64,000 nucleotides of DNA. It comes from Cytidiella melzeri. Taxonomy: Eukaryota > Basidiomycota > Agaricomycetes > Polyporales > Irpicaceae. A model generated the notes under the pieces. The model made no database searches and had not been told where the DNA came from. It saw only the letters and a program-made list of their open reading frames with translations. Positions 1 to 11,124 of the stretch are shown here, piece by piece; within the stretch, counting starts at the first letter, position 1, and the number at the start of each line of letters is the position of its first letter. A program made the translations under genes and the position numbers. The stretch covers positions 47,250-111,249 of the forward strand of contig JABYQR010000131.1 in the NCBI GenBank assembly GCA_022592445.1, given 5' to 3'.

Positions 1-808
1 GAACGATTTTGGCAAACAGGCACTTCAAAACCCAGTCAGAGTGAATCCAATCCCTCGACAGATCCCTCCCGTACCGTGGTATCTCAGAACTTGGGTAAGT
101 AAGGTGCATCCCTGCTTCAAAGCGCTGTTCACATATCTTGATTATTAGGCATCAGCTCTCTTTGCTGGTATCCTCCCTTTCGGTACGTCATCTTCACACC
201 GGCATAACCGGTTTTTTGGCCCCCCACGTAGCTGACACTTGCGATTTCCGCAAGGCGCTGCGTTCGTCGAGCTGTACTTTGTCATGTCTAGCCTGTTCGC
301 CTCAAGAGCGTACTACGCATTTGGTTTCCTCGCGCTCACCGCGGGCGTTGTAGGTCTGACGACGGCAACGGTCTCCATCCTCTTTACATATTTCCTGTTA
401 TGTGCAGAGGAGTACAGGTAAGCGATAACCCTCCCTCGCGCTTGTAGCGTCTCTCTTTTTCTCTCTTGATCTTGTTTTACCGAGCTGAACACTTGGTCAG
501 ATGGCACTGGCGAGCGTTCTTGACAGGAGGAGGCAGCGCCTTCTGGGTCCTTGCGTACGGTCTTTTCTACTGGGCGAACCGCTTGTCTCTCGGCTCGTTC
601 CAGAGCAAATGTCTGTACCTCGGCTACCTCATGCTCCTCGCATTGTTCGATTTCCTGGTGACAGGTAAAGCCGCAGCGGCGCTCCCATCTAAAGTGATAA
701 AAAAGCAGTATGTATCTGATGCAACCGTTTTGTTCTACAGGCACCATCGGGTTTCTCGCGACATACTGGGCCGTCAGACGCTTGTACACGTCGATACGGG
801 TGGATTAG
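1..808 (+). CDS. TM9 superfamily (EMP70/TMN-type) membrane protein, C-terminal part
   Basis: C-terminal five exons of a TM9SF/EMP70 protein; the gene begins before the window. Exons read as 2-94, 149-182, 255-417, 501-664 and 741-808, all with GT-AG introns and phases that join cleanly. The joined reading shows family hallmarks in order: IPRQIPPVPWYLRTW, AGILPFGAAFVELYFVMSS, YFLLCAEEYRWHWRAF, LYLGYLMLLALFDFLVTG, and the terminal TIGFLATYWAVRRLYTSI ending in RVD. The family has a large lumenal N-terminal domain (outside the window) and nine membrane segments; about four are visible here. Family members sit in endosomal/Golgi membranes and are linked to protein sorting and cell adhesion (family knowledge). 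Nothing looks broken. The short C-terminal tail after the last helix fits the usual cytosolic retrieval tail. Confidence 0.93.
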
Positions 809-1140
809 ACGGTTGGGATGTGGTAGAAGGGGGAAAACCAGGAGGGAAAAAAAGCATGAACCACCGTTGGAACTCCATGATTATTATTAAGTACTAAAGC
901 CATCTCCGAGAAAACGGCCAGCTAATACAGTACATTTACAATTTTGACCCGTTCCGACCCAGTGCCACGGGGTACAAGGGGTATTGGCACTTCACTACTA
1001 GTAGTACTATCAGGTCCGTAAATTATATGTGAAGCAGCCACAACAGAGAGCGCGAACGGTCGAGCGAGCAGGCATGTATGAATGTGTGTTTTCTTGTCAT
1101 TATCAGTCCTCGCCAAATCTGGTCAACAAGTTGTTTGTTT
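809..1140. other. Convergent intergenic gap
   Basis: 332 bp between the stop of the TM9 gene (+) and the stop of the F-box gene (-). It should hold both 3' UTRs. No conserved coding stretch or repeat was seen. Confidence 0.6.
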
Positions 1141-3229
1141 TCACAAACAGTCGATAGCAACCCCACCCCACACAGTAGCCATCAATAACAGGGCAGACAG
1201 GACAGACACCTTTGAGTCGATTTTTTTCGTCGCTGTTGCTGCCGCGACTGGGGTGGGTAGTACAGGCGTGCTCCACCGACGGTTTTTCGTTGTCGTCGTC
1301 GTCGTCGTCGTCGTTGTTTGACTGCATAGCCTGAGTCCTGCGTCATCACGAAGGTCGTATGTAGTTCTAGTGCGTTCGAGGGACGACGAATGGTTGAGGT
1401 CGCGAGTGGTGCGAGTGGGGAGAACGAGCTGTTCTACGGCGTAGAGCGTCGTGGGGACGTTGCGCACGTCGTGATCAATGGTGTAATAACCTGCGCGGAC
1501 AAACTCTCCGAGGACGCTTTCCTTCCTTTGGAGTGACTCGGCAGAAGGTGGTTCATGTGGGTCAGGGTGGATGTAGACAATGTCAACGGTGGTGAGGCGA
1601 GGGTTTGTGAGCGCGAAACGCTTCGCGGCGGATGCCAGCGTTTCGTCGACGAGGAGTTGGACGACGGTGAGTGAGAGCGCGCGCAGGTTCTTGAGGCGGT
1701 GGAGCAGCTTGGAGAACGTCTCCTACACACAAAAACAAAGAGAAAAAGAGGTTGAGCACTCCCGCAAAACAAAGACAACAACAAGTTCCTAATATAAGAA
1801 GACTCACCAACGAAAGCGACGCCTTCCCCACACACGTCAACTCCAACCTCTCCAACCCCGGCCTCGCCGCCACAATCGTCTTCACCACCGCACTCGGATC
1901 TCCATACTCGCCCTGCACATCAAACACCACCCTCAACTCTGTCAGCTTCGTCAGCCCGACCAACACGGTGTACATCGCGAACGGCGTCAGCTGCTTCAAC
2001 ACGATCCGTCCTGCGAGCGTCAGACTCTCGAGCGAGCGCGCCAACGGGTTCGTCACGGGAAACTGTGCCTGGGGGTTCTCGAGGCTGAACCGCGACGTGC
2101 CGGTGTACGCTTGACCCTGACCTTGACCATGGGGTTGAGGTTGGCCGCGCCAGCTGAGGGCGGCGAGCTGGTCGACTGTGCCTGTGAAGTGTTTGAGGTT
2201 CGGGAGAGCGTCTTTGGGGAGGAGGGAGAGGTCGATGTTGATGAGGGGGGACAGGGAGAGGTTCTCGATTGCGGCGTGGCGCTCGAGGAAGAGGATGAGG
2301 GTTTGAGGGTCGGCGCTGGTTGGCCCGAGGGTGAGGGTGTGGAGGTGCGGCCAGGTTGCGGCTAGTAGACGGGGATCGTGGATGTTGGTGCAGTCCAAAG
2401 TCAGAGATTGGAGGTTGGGGCATCTGAGAGTTAGCATGTCAAGCTGGTGCTCTGATAGAGTGGATGGAACGCCGGATGCGGTGGCTTGCAGCGCAAAGGT
2501 CGTGAGGTTGCTGAAGGACGACAGCTTATCGTGAGAATGAAGCAAGGTGCTCGGTACTGCAATTCCAGCGGCAGGAGTCACACTTGACGAGACCATGGTA
2601 AGGCTCTTCAAGTTCAGACAGCTCCACGCCAACAATCCATCAACACTCGAGTTGTCGTCGTTCATTCAGGGGGAGACTCACCAGCGACGCAACGTATCCC
2701 ACATAGGATCCACCGAGCGTGGCGAAGAGGAATTGCAGTGCCATGCGAACGCCTGGAGAGCATCCATATATGGAGCTACACCAATAACCAGAGCAGCCAT
2801 ACTCGCGTAGCACTCGTGCTCCTCTTCTCCTCGATTGCTGTAGCGCTGGCCGAATGATGTGGGTATGCGTTCGGGGTATATTTCCAGTGTTTTTACATGG
2901 CGAGCCAAGCTCGAGGTATCACGGAGCATCGAGAGGGTATTGTGGCATTGGCGGGGGCCGGAAAGCTTGAGAGAGTTGTACACAGAGGGGATGACTTTTG
3001 GGTATACGTGAGTGGACTTTTGAGCGAGATTAGGTGGAGATGATGCGGGACAGGTTGAGGGACATACCGTTAGGGACAGCTGTAGTCTTTCTCCTCTGTC
3101 AGAGAGATAGCTTGCTACCTCGAGAAGGAGATCTGAGGGCAGGGATTCGAATGGGGTGGTCGAGCTGGGTGTTGCGCTGCACTTTGCAACGTCTTCGAGA
3201 CGGCCCACGGCCAAAGTCGAGCGCCACAT
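1141..3229 (-). CDS. F-box / leucine-rich-repeat protein
   Basis: Multi-exon gene read right to left. The N-terminal exon (from 3229) carries an F-box, with FESLPSDLLLEVASYLSD at about residues 28-45. A ~51-nt intron (GTATGT...AAAAG) follows near 3017-3068. An intron near 2615-2675 (36 or 60 nt depending on acceptor; both keep frame) leads to a long LRR region with repeated CPNLQSLTL and WPHLHTLTL type units. Intron 1723-1807 joins to the last exon in phase 0 (KLLHRLKNLRALSLTVVQLL). F-box proteins are substrate adaptors of SCF ubiquitin ligases (family knowledge); the substrate cannot be inferred. The predicted C-terminus runs through a poly-threonine tract encoded by a trinucleotide repeat and then low-similarity sequence to a TGA at 1141, so the true end may be earlier. 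The start at 3229 is the first ATG in the F-box frame. Confidence 0.8.
1292..1314. repeat. GTC trinucleotide microsatellite inside the F-box gene
   Basis: Near-perfect (GTC)n run that reads as poly-Thr (ACG codons) on the minus strand within the predicted last exon of the F-box gene. A repeat of this kind can vary in length between strains; whether it is translated is uncertain. Confidence 0.85.
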
Positions 3230-4235
3230 TTGCTGGTGGTGTTTCGTGAAGTAGATCGTCGAGAGTGTGTGGTTGTTTCAAGGACCGTGCATGGAGGAGT
3301 CGTAGGGTGGTGGTACAATGCAGAAAGGGGGCCAGAGCTGCATGCTGGTCTTTATACGAACCGTTGACAGCGCTGTAGCACTAAACTAGCGTGACAGCCC
3401 TCTGAAGCGCACGGCCTATGCACTAAGCAATACAGTATGGAAAGACCCTGTTTGAGACCAAACTTACCAAACGTAGTAAACTACTCCGAGCTGAAACTAC
3501 GAACCTGTAGCAGCACACCCATTATTCCCGAACTGTCGCCACCCTTGTTGTCCTCAGAAGCAGCGTTGTCGTAAAAGCCTGATCGGAGGAGACACAGGCA
3601 ATCAACCGTTCAGAACGTTGAGACACCGGACTCGCGCGATAACTTGAAGCTCGACACCGTCTGTTGCAAACTCTCGTCCCTGCAGACTTTCCTTGATTTC
3701 TGACAGAGCCTCAGCCTGAAGCTGACATCGCTGTTACTGTACGACTTCTGTGTCTCTCCGCCGACTCTGCATCAGAATATCAGCCCCCTTGCTGATAGAA
3801 TTTTGCAGCATCGTGGACACAGAGAACCATCATATGCATGATGTGGCGCCAACCACTTGTCGTCAAGCTTGTTCAAGTTCAGAATCCTGGCAAAAGTACA
3901 TCGTACAGGTTACCCACGTTTGTGGTAATACAAGAAAGAGAAAGAGAGAGAATGCTGCGAGGTCTGCTAATGACGCTTCGCGAGGAAATCACAGACGACC
4001 AGTAACCGAGGAAAGGGAGACCGAGGAGATGGAAACCGGCGTGGGGAGTCGGGAGTATGTACGTGAGTCCGAAGCAAGGCAAAGGGGCGATAGACGGAGA
4101 GAGCGGCGAGGAACAGGTGTAAGCGACAATGACCAGATACAAACGACATACCAGCAGTAAAAGTATGACCCTGGGCGGCGCGCTGCTGTCACGTCCAAGG
4201 AGCCGGCCACACTAACTCACTCTCATTCTTCAACC
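3230..4235. other. Intergenic region without a supported gene
   Basis: About 1 kb upstream of the F-box gene. A plus-strand reading frame at 3750-4160 exists, but its composition (Arg/Glu/Thr-rich, low complexity) and lack of any recognisable motif or splice context argue against a gene. The F-box promoter should lie at 3230-3450. Confidence 0.5.
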
Positions 4236-5296
4236 TCAAGCCAAAACTAAGTGTCCTTTTTCCTTTGCAATTTCCTCGGGGGCGTCACGTACGCAATATC
4301 CTTCAGATCCAACGCCCTTGCAACCCAGCGCGGAACAGTGTCCCACATTGCCGTTATCCACTAGCCTTGGAGTCTCTGGAGGTTGAGCTGAAGCTGAAGC
4401 CAACGGTGCAGTCACAGATCGAGAACCTGTGCAGTGCCGGTGAATAACGGCTGCCACCGACGGAGGACAGATGGCCACGAATCAACTCGATATAAGGTTC
4501 TGACACGATATCAGCTTCTTCGGACACCTCAAGGAGAGGCTTCAACGTGGAGACAGGTTCTTCTGACCCTTCAGATGATTCGAGATCAAGCTCGGCGGTC
4601 GTAAATAGCGCGGAGAACACATCCTGGAGTGACCAAGGGCGAGGTCTAGAGATGTAGGAGGGCAAGAAGAACAGTTCCGATCCCAGGGTTCAGAGTTACG
4701 GCCAATGGCTGCAGCGAAAAGAGTGTCGCGTTCAAATTCCTTGTCATGCTTGATGCCCACGCTCAAGACCCAAGTGAGCTCGGTCACCATGCGCTGCATA
4801 GTCTGCCCAACAACGCACCAGAAAAAGCCCAAGAATAGAGCGGTGCAGACAGCAAGCACAGCCCAGATGACCAGGGGCATGAGAACATCGAAGGGCGCAA
4901 GAATCCACTATAATAGCGAGCCAGCAGGTAGCGGTGACGGGGTTGAGGTGCCGTGAGACTGGAATCGGGAGCAAGACTGAGATTGATCGTGGGCGACCAA
5001 GGATGTTGCTCTGAAGACAATCCGCCAGAGGGTTTGCAGTTGAGCGCCGTGGGGGTGTGCGAGTGACCACAGAGACCAGTGTCAGCGACAGATGCATCGA
5101 GGGTGAAGGCCTTGCGCAGGGCAGTGAGATGAATAGTGGCCACGGTTTTGACAGAGGTATGGGCTGAGGGCAGACTCGCAGATGGCTGTCTTAACGTGGG
5201 ACAGCGTGAGTCAGTAGATGAACTAAGGTGAGAAGCTTGGTAGTAGGCATTGAAGAGCATCGAGGTGATGACAAAGTTGAAGCTGAAGGCTACCAT
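4236..5296 (-). CDS. Possible single-pass membrane protein, unknown family
   Basis: I do not recognise this locus. On the minus strand, three frames follow one another as expected of exons. The first, 5296-~4900, has a hydrophobic start (VAFSFNFVITSMLFNAYY) and a Ser/Thr/Pro-rich stretch. The second, ~4880-4680, has a clear membrane segment (PLVIWAVLAVCTALFLGFFW) followed by a charged piece, HDKEFERDTLFAAAIGR. The third, ~4665-4440, is acidic and Glu/Ser-rich (AELDLESSEGSEEP). The order N-terminal exterior, one helix, acidic tail would be coherent. Splice sites were not resolved to the base, and no homologue family was identified. It may be a real orphan gene or a decayed one. Confidence 0.4.
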
Positions 5297-6104
5297 TTGT
5301 TGTGACGAGGTCGTTGGTTGCAGTTCAAGCGATTGTGGTTGTGGTTCAAGTTCTGGGGGGAACGACAGATGGACACCCTCGAGTATTTAACTGTAGAGGA
5401 CCTTGGTTCAGGTCTTCGAAATTGATCAAAGTTTCCCAAACCAGCAAACCTGCCTTATAGGGTAAGTGGAGTTCCACTTCCGGCAACTACGTTTGAACGT
5501 ACAGTGTGCCCTAGAGCTCTTTGGGTTAACTCGAAGTTATGGATGAACTCGAGTTTTAACTAAATTCGCGAATAGTCACTACACACGTGTGTTGTGACCA
5601 CCCGTGAATGCTGTGGTGCCTGAGTAGTCTTGTACTTGATTTCAGCCATACTCAGTGCTTGCCTGGCACGCTCCACCACCAAGCAGAGATCATCTCGCCC
5701 AAGTGGCCACTACTTGTCCATTTGAACATCGCAGTCGCGTGGGGGTCATATGACTGCGGCGCTTCGACTTTGCATACTCTTCGCATTGCTGTAACAGACT
5801 CAGACATGCTTCACGTAAATTCTTGAATGTGTAGAGCCGCACCTGAGCCATCAAACCTCGTTGTGTGCAAAGTTGGTCTTTTGAAGGACAAGTTGAGCAG
5901 AGAGGCGGAAAGGCGGCACTGGCATGACTGGACCCGCGTCAGGCGTCTATCTCCCGACGCGTCGGCCAGCTCCGAGGGCGGTCCTCGGCCGGTGTTGATG
6001 TTTACTCTGGCTACGCTCAGCACGACGTCGACATCCACTCTTTTTATGTCCACATTCTCTTTCTACTCAACCTTGCCACTCTTTTACAACAAGCACAAGT
6101 CGCT
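5297..6104. other. Divergent intergenic region with a short upstream reading frame
   Basis: Region between a minus-strand locus and the plus-strand gene at 6105. It holds weak reading frames only. A short plus-strand frame beginning at an ATG at 6046 ends at a TAG at 6118-6120, so it overlaps the start codon of the next gene and could act as an upstream reading frame if transcription starts before it. Confidence 0.45.
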
Positions 6105-7415
6105 ATGCTTACCCAAATAGCACCGCATCCCCCAGCTGGCCCCCCGTCCGATCCCCCACGCGCCCCGAGCAGGGCTGGTTTTACGCGTCCTCAGCTACGA
6201 AGACAGCAGGCCGTGGCTCATCTCGACTGGCCGGCCAAGATTGACGAGTCCGACGACGAGAGTGATTGGGAGTTCGCCAGTACGCTCCTGCTGCCGTTTG
6301 AGCCGTCATTCAGCGACGATAGCGACTTCTCCTCGGACGACGCTAGCGAAGCTGACTCGCACGACATGCCAGCGAGCAAACCCCTTCTTCCAGCGCACTC
6401 GGTACCTATATCGCCAGATTCCGTTGAATGTCCTGCGGTCACAGAATTCGCACAGTCGCCGTCCCCCGTTACCGTCAAGGATATTCACCCTTACATCTCC
6501 CTAGCTGTGACAGACCACGGTCTTTCGCGCAGTGCACTCTCATCGCTCAAAGAGTTTTGGAATGCGCGCTTTGACGAATATGCCCGCATCGAGAGCCAGG
6601 TCATACAAAACAGCGCGTACGGTGGCATCGTCGAGGGTAACCAAACCAACAACGCTCTGCGTGCACTTCTCGTCTCGCGCCTGGCGAGTGCTCCCACCCA
6701 GCAATCGTCGCAGGCTAATCGTTCAGCAGCGTATGATGCGAACCCATATGCGGCTATCTATCCTCGCACTGGTAACTTGGCCGGTTTGCACGACTCGCGC
6801 TCAGCCACTCTGGATCGTGCATTCTGCAAATACCCCCTGCACAGTATTCACAAAACACTCTTCCTACACGACATGCTCCAGCTTGCGACAGATACGGTAT
6901 ACCATACCGATTCATTGTCCTCTGCGGACTCCGATGAGGACCCACAGACTCCGGTGGATGAGACCTTTGTCGATATATCTCTGTCTAGCTCGACCTCCGA
7001 CGATAACGACGACAGTCTTCTCACGTCATCGACCTCCTTGTGCTCGTCACACGGCTGCAGAACGCGCACGTGTGATGACAAGCATCAACCTGCTGTCGTT
7101 CACGCCGTCGAATGTACTCGGCAATGGGAGCTTGACTGGACGGAGCGATGGAAGACCCTCCTCGACTCTACGAAGGATGGCTCGCTCTGTTTCCGTCTGA
7201 GCTCATATCACGTCGATGAAGCCGCTTTTCTTGCCGCGCTCTCTCCGGAAAGGCCCAAGACTAAATTCTTCTTCGCCGAAGATGAGGACGAGTTTTCGGG
7301 GCTCGACGATGACGAAGATTACGGGCTTGAAGTTGCTCAGCCCGTTTTCATGGTGACTGCGGAGACTCTGTCGAAGGAGTACGTTCGTTCGTTGGGACTT
7401 GACGTGGCAGTATAG
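6105..7415 (+). CDS. Intronless acidic hypothetical protein, 436 aa
   Basis: One uninterrupted reading frame of 436 codons, unusual here where most genes have introns, with strong third-position G/C preference. I do not recognise a domain. The N-terminus is Pro-rich (PHPPAGPPSDPPRAPSR). Acidic serine clusters lie at about residues 47-85 and 270-310, and a third (EDEDEFSGLDDDEDYGLE) near the C-terminus. Between them is a more ordered part with LSRSALSSLKEFWNARFDEY and, later, ECTRQWELDWTERWKTLL. A small Cys group (CSSHGCRTRTCDD) sits near residue 318. There is no signal peptide or membrane helix. Acidic tracts suggest a soluble, possibly nuclear protein; this is inference. An overlapping upstream ATG at 6046 may affect start use. 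Confidence 0.75.
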   Translation: MLTQIAPHPPAGPPSDPPRAPSRAGFTRPQLRRQQAVAHLDWPAKIDESDDESDWEFASTLLLPFEPSFSDDSDFSSDDASEADSHDMPASKPLLPAHSVPISPDSVECPAVTEFAQSPSPVTVKDIHPYISLAVTDHGLSRSALSSLKEFWNARFDEYARIESQVIQNSAYGGIVEGNQTNNALRALLVSRLASAPTQQSSQANRSAAYDANPYAAIYPRTGNLAGLHDSRSATLDRAFCKYPLHSIHKTLFLHDMLQLATDTVYHTDSLSSADSDEDPQTPVDETFVDISLSSSTSDDNDDSLLTSSTSLCSSHGCRTRTCDDKHQPAVVHAVECTRQWELDWTERWKTLLDSTKDGSLCFRLSSYHVDEAAFLAALSPERPKTKFFFAEDEDEFSGLDDDEDYGLEVAQPVFMVTAETLSKEYVRSLGLDVAV

Positions 7416-8168
7416 ACGCGGCGTTCGGTATCAACGTCTTCGAACTCGGCGCCACCCACGAACACGGTCTCAAATTTGGCTTCAATGGCGACTTTTCTCT
7501 CTTCCGGCATGTTCGGTCGACTTTAGCATGAATACAGACTTTCGACTTCTCACACGAACCATGCATTATTAGATACGCACGCACCCTTTTTCTACGTTTC
7601 TACGGTACACTTGTCCTCTTTCCGTTCTCTGACGCGCAAGTCGATCACGCAGCCGTCACTCCTGTATCACCTATAATTCACCCCCCGTCCCCCACACACT
7701 GTATTCCTACTTGACTACTGGCTGTATCGCGCACTGTCAGGATCACCGCACTACATATTCCACCCCCCACACCTAACCACTACGTTAACTACGGAGCTAC
7801 CTATTTCTACAATATGGAGTACATTTGACGGTATACTATATGTGACAGACGAGGATAGTGTGTGCTCATCAATTCAGGGAGGAGTTACTATATCACTACA
7901 ACCCCTAGGGCTACAGTTTGCTTCGGTCGCTGTATAACCTACACAAAGGATGACAAGAAAGAAATTTGCGGAATGCAAAGGAAAGAGCGAGAGTGAGAGT
8001 AGCAAGAAGGTTGCCGCGCAGGAACTGCTACATATTGGCAATCCTGTCAGCCTGAGTACTGACGCTTTATACCGAGCATGACGCTGACCAGGTGAACAAC
8101 GGTCTTCCAGAGCGAGTACGTCAACCGGGCCTGTGAGCCTGGGAGTTTGAGGTCCCGCTACACCGGTG
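7416..8168. other. Intergenic gap, tail-to-tail
   Basis: About 750 bp between the stop of the acidic protein gene (+) and the stop of the membrane protein gene (-). CT-rich runs near 7600-7760 look like 3' flanking sequence. No gene seen. Confidence 0.5.
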
Positions 8169-10056
8169 CTATAGGTAAGGTGGTGGTACTGGTTCTACGG
8201 CAACGTTCGCTTGAGGCACTGGTGAGATAGGAGATCTAGCGCCTTTCACGGATGGCGCGACGATGGTCGAGGGCGACTCGGTCTCCGCTGTGTCCTCTGT
8301 AGAGTGGTACGACGGAGGGATGATCGAGGAGGAGAAGGAGCGGTTGACAGTGTGCATCACGAACGGCCGGACACTGTATGTATTAGGATTTGAGATGCGC
8401 TGGTTAGACGCAGCCGTCACAGAGTTGGGCCTGCTGTCGAATCCAAAGGATGAATGCGCGCGATCCCTTTCAGGTTTCCCGCCTTCTTCAACTGCCAGAA
8501 ACACGACCTTGTCAGGGTCGGGAACTTGCTGGGAAGTCAAAACGGAGCTACTCACTGTCGAACTGTAGACGCCTGCGTTTCATCCGTTGTACGCTGAGGA
8601 AGATGACGATGATGAAGGCGAGGATGGTGATGAGCAATAATCCTCCAGGTACGCCTACCCCGACTGCGATAGCCACAATGTGATCTGAAGGTGACGAGAT
8701 GACGGGAGCATAAGCAAGACCACCCTGAAGAGTATGGCTATCGCAAGGGATACTGGTCGAATTATGTGATGTTATCACAGGTGCAGACATAATGTGAATG
8801 ATCGGTAGGGTTTTCAAGCTAGGGATGAGGGCAAAAAGGACGTGTTTCGCAGCAGAAACTGACACCCTTTGGACCATTTAATACAGAGCTCACAGCTCCG
8901 ATCTCGCTCGTATGCACATACACCGACATTTGAACGGTAGTAGTGCTGCAGTATGTGATGAGAGCAGCCCTGGATGACTAGTGGGAAAGCTGGATGAGGG
9001 TGCACAGCCTGATCTCCAGGTCGTTGTACAGCCGACCAGAAGCACAGAACCGACCGGTTAGCGTGGAGCCTAGATATCTGTTGAAAGTTGCTCGCCACCA
9101 TTGTTCGAGCTGCGAGCCTTCTTTTCGACGTCAAGAGAACGTCAGGCGAAAAGCGGTTTCATAGTGCAATAAGACCTTTGAGGCCAGTGAGGAGTCAGTT
9201 ACGGACCGTCGCCGTATACAGGTATTGCTGTACTTGGAACCGTAAATCTCAAGAGCAAACGCCCGGCTATTGTAGTATGTACCTGGAAAACCAGGTAAGT
9301 TACACAGAATACTAATACAGTCCTCGTACCTGTGCCTTGGCGCCTGGCATGTACAGTCCGAAGTCGCCGTATAAGTATACCTCAGACCTATCAGCCTTAC
9401 ATCGACCTTAGGGTTGAGAAAGCATGGATAAAGGTTACTTGCAATTTGCAGCATGGGCATGTTTAAAAAGGACGACCTGGACAATTTGCTTGTTGAGTAA
9501 CTCCATGGTAGATATCTCGCCCGCAGTTCACGTGTATGTGAGGAAATATCGATGTGTCTGGATGGCGGCAAAGCCATCATTAGTGGAACACGACATGTTG
9601 TAATATCAATACTCGCACCTGGAGCTGTCATTTACTCCGTGGTTTTCGCGCGTCGACGACGAGGGGCAAAAAAACGCATGCGCCTTTTTTATGTTGACCC
9701 TCGTCACCGCCCAGGGTTCGTGGCGGCCTGGCAGCAGATCCTAAACTTCCGGTTGCTGATGCCTGCGCGCAGTCTTGAGATCTGTCAATACCAAGAGAGC
9801 AGAAGCAAGGTGATTCGCGGAAGAAATGCAAGTCGATGGAGTCTGCAAAGTGTACCTGGACAATGGAAGGAGGACGCAATTCATCCGGGTTGCACAATGC
9901 GCATGTCACCGGCACAGCACAATTACCAATGAACCCGACCTCAGTTGTATTAGCGTAAAGCGGCAACGGGAGGAGGATGAATAGCTTTGCAAGTTGTACG
10001 CTGGCAGTTAAAGCGCTCTGTTTTGAGTTCTGCATGCGAGTGAAAGCACATTCCAT
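8169..10056 (-). CDS. Single-pass membrane protein with cytosolic PPPY tail; N-terminal exons uncertain
   Basis: The C-terminal part is firm. An exon ending near 8552 carries a membrane segment (AVGVGVPGGLLLITILAF and following hydrophobics) and a basic stop-transfer QRMKRRRLQFD. A 64-nt intron then joins in frame to a Ser/Pro-rich tail (IEEGGKPERDRAHSSFGF...) ending in VEPVPPPYL. The PPPY motif is a classic WW-domain ligand, so binding by an Rsp5-type ubiquitin ligase is plausible (inference). Upstream, the frame at 10056 starts with a hydrophobic N-terminus (LAKLFILLPLPLYA) followed by Cys-rich pieces (CAVPVTCALCNPDEL; DCTCQAPRHR). These would make a signal peptide and an extracellular Cys-rich domain, but exon joins between 8.9 and 9.9 kb were not resolved. 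Two genes remain possible. Confidence 0.55.
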
Positions 10057-10604
10057 ATTCCTGAGCAGGGGCGATCATCATGATGTCGGGTGGAAGGAAG
10101 AACAAGTTGAAGGTGGCCACGACGTCGACTCCGGCTTTGCGTGTATTTGGTCTGGGGCATTGTGGCGTAAGCGTCTAAAATCCCCTTTTATTTTATTTTA
10201 TTCTTTTATTATAGACAAGTAGGTGCAAAAAAAGTCATTCAGCCAACTACCCTCACCTCAGAAACGAAGGATTCCAGACTCGCCAGCCACTCCGGTCCCA
10301 TACTATCACGCGCGTCAACGGAGTCAGGCAAAGAACACGGACTTGCGGCTGGGGACGAGCATATTCTTATGTAGAAGGAATGTGTTTTGATCAACTTTGA
10401 TAAGCCTTACTACTGACCATGACCGTTTAGGACTCTATTCCCGACAATACTGCTCTTTCCTTGCCCATCATGGCCGGCTCTGAGAGTTAGCGCCACGGAT
10501 TTGTACCGCACAGAGGGCGCACAGTCTATCCAAGGTGTCATCGACATCCTCGCCAAGACAGACGGACATGTAGCGTATGCGTTTGTTTCCCATCTCTCGC
10601 TGTA

Positions 10605-10925
10605 TCAAGTTCTCACAAATACTGCGCTGATCACAGCACATATATCGGCACTGAAATCCAGGACACTGACTACTGGTGGGCCGTCATGGGTGCCTCTCAG
10701 TGCGGTCATGAGAGGGAGGAATGTCACTAGTAACAGATCTGCGATAGTCTGGGCGATGGATATCGTCCGTAAAATGAGCGCATTTGCCAACCTAGCTTTG
10801 AGGCATGCCGTGCTGAAGAAGTGGTCTCGAAGGAATGAAAATCGCTGTACATGAGATATCGCTGCGCGGGTGAGTTGCAATGGTGAATTGAGACATTGAG
10901 CCTGACGACTGTAGTGATCAGTCAA
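10605..10925 (-). CDS. Possible fragment of a multi-pass membrane protein
   Basis: The minus frame contains two hydrophobic stretches (LRTISIAQTIADLLLVTFLP and VVSVLDFSADICAVISAVFV) in an arrangement resembling the helix-loop-helix part of basidiomycete integral membrane proteins. No clear start, end or neighbouring exons were found, and a plus-strand frame overlaps it. It could be a gene remnant. Confidence 0.25.
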   Translation of the reverse strand: MTDHYSRQAQCLNSPLQLTRAAISHVQRFSFLRDHFFSTACLKARLANALILRTISIAQTIADLLLVTFLPLMTALRGTHDGPPVVSVLDFSADICAVISAVFVRT

Positions 10926-11124
10926 GTTGTAAGCAATTGTAACCGAAGATTGACGCCTTAGTTCCTAGCAAGATGTTCAGAATGCTCACTGACAGGCTCT
11001 TACTGTATTGATTCCTTAGTATGACTAGCATAGCAGTACAGCCTCATCCATCAGCACCCTCTATGCTGATGAGGTTACCAGAGTGCCTATTCATATCTTG
11101 CATTCTGGTGCCACTGTCCCCACC

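Noticed and set aside
3750..4160. 136-codon plus-strand reading frame
   Set aside because: Low-complexity Arg/Glu/Thr composition, no motif, overlapping frames on the other strand; likely chance.
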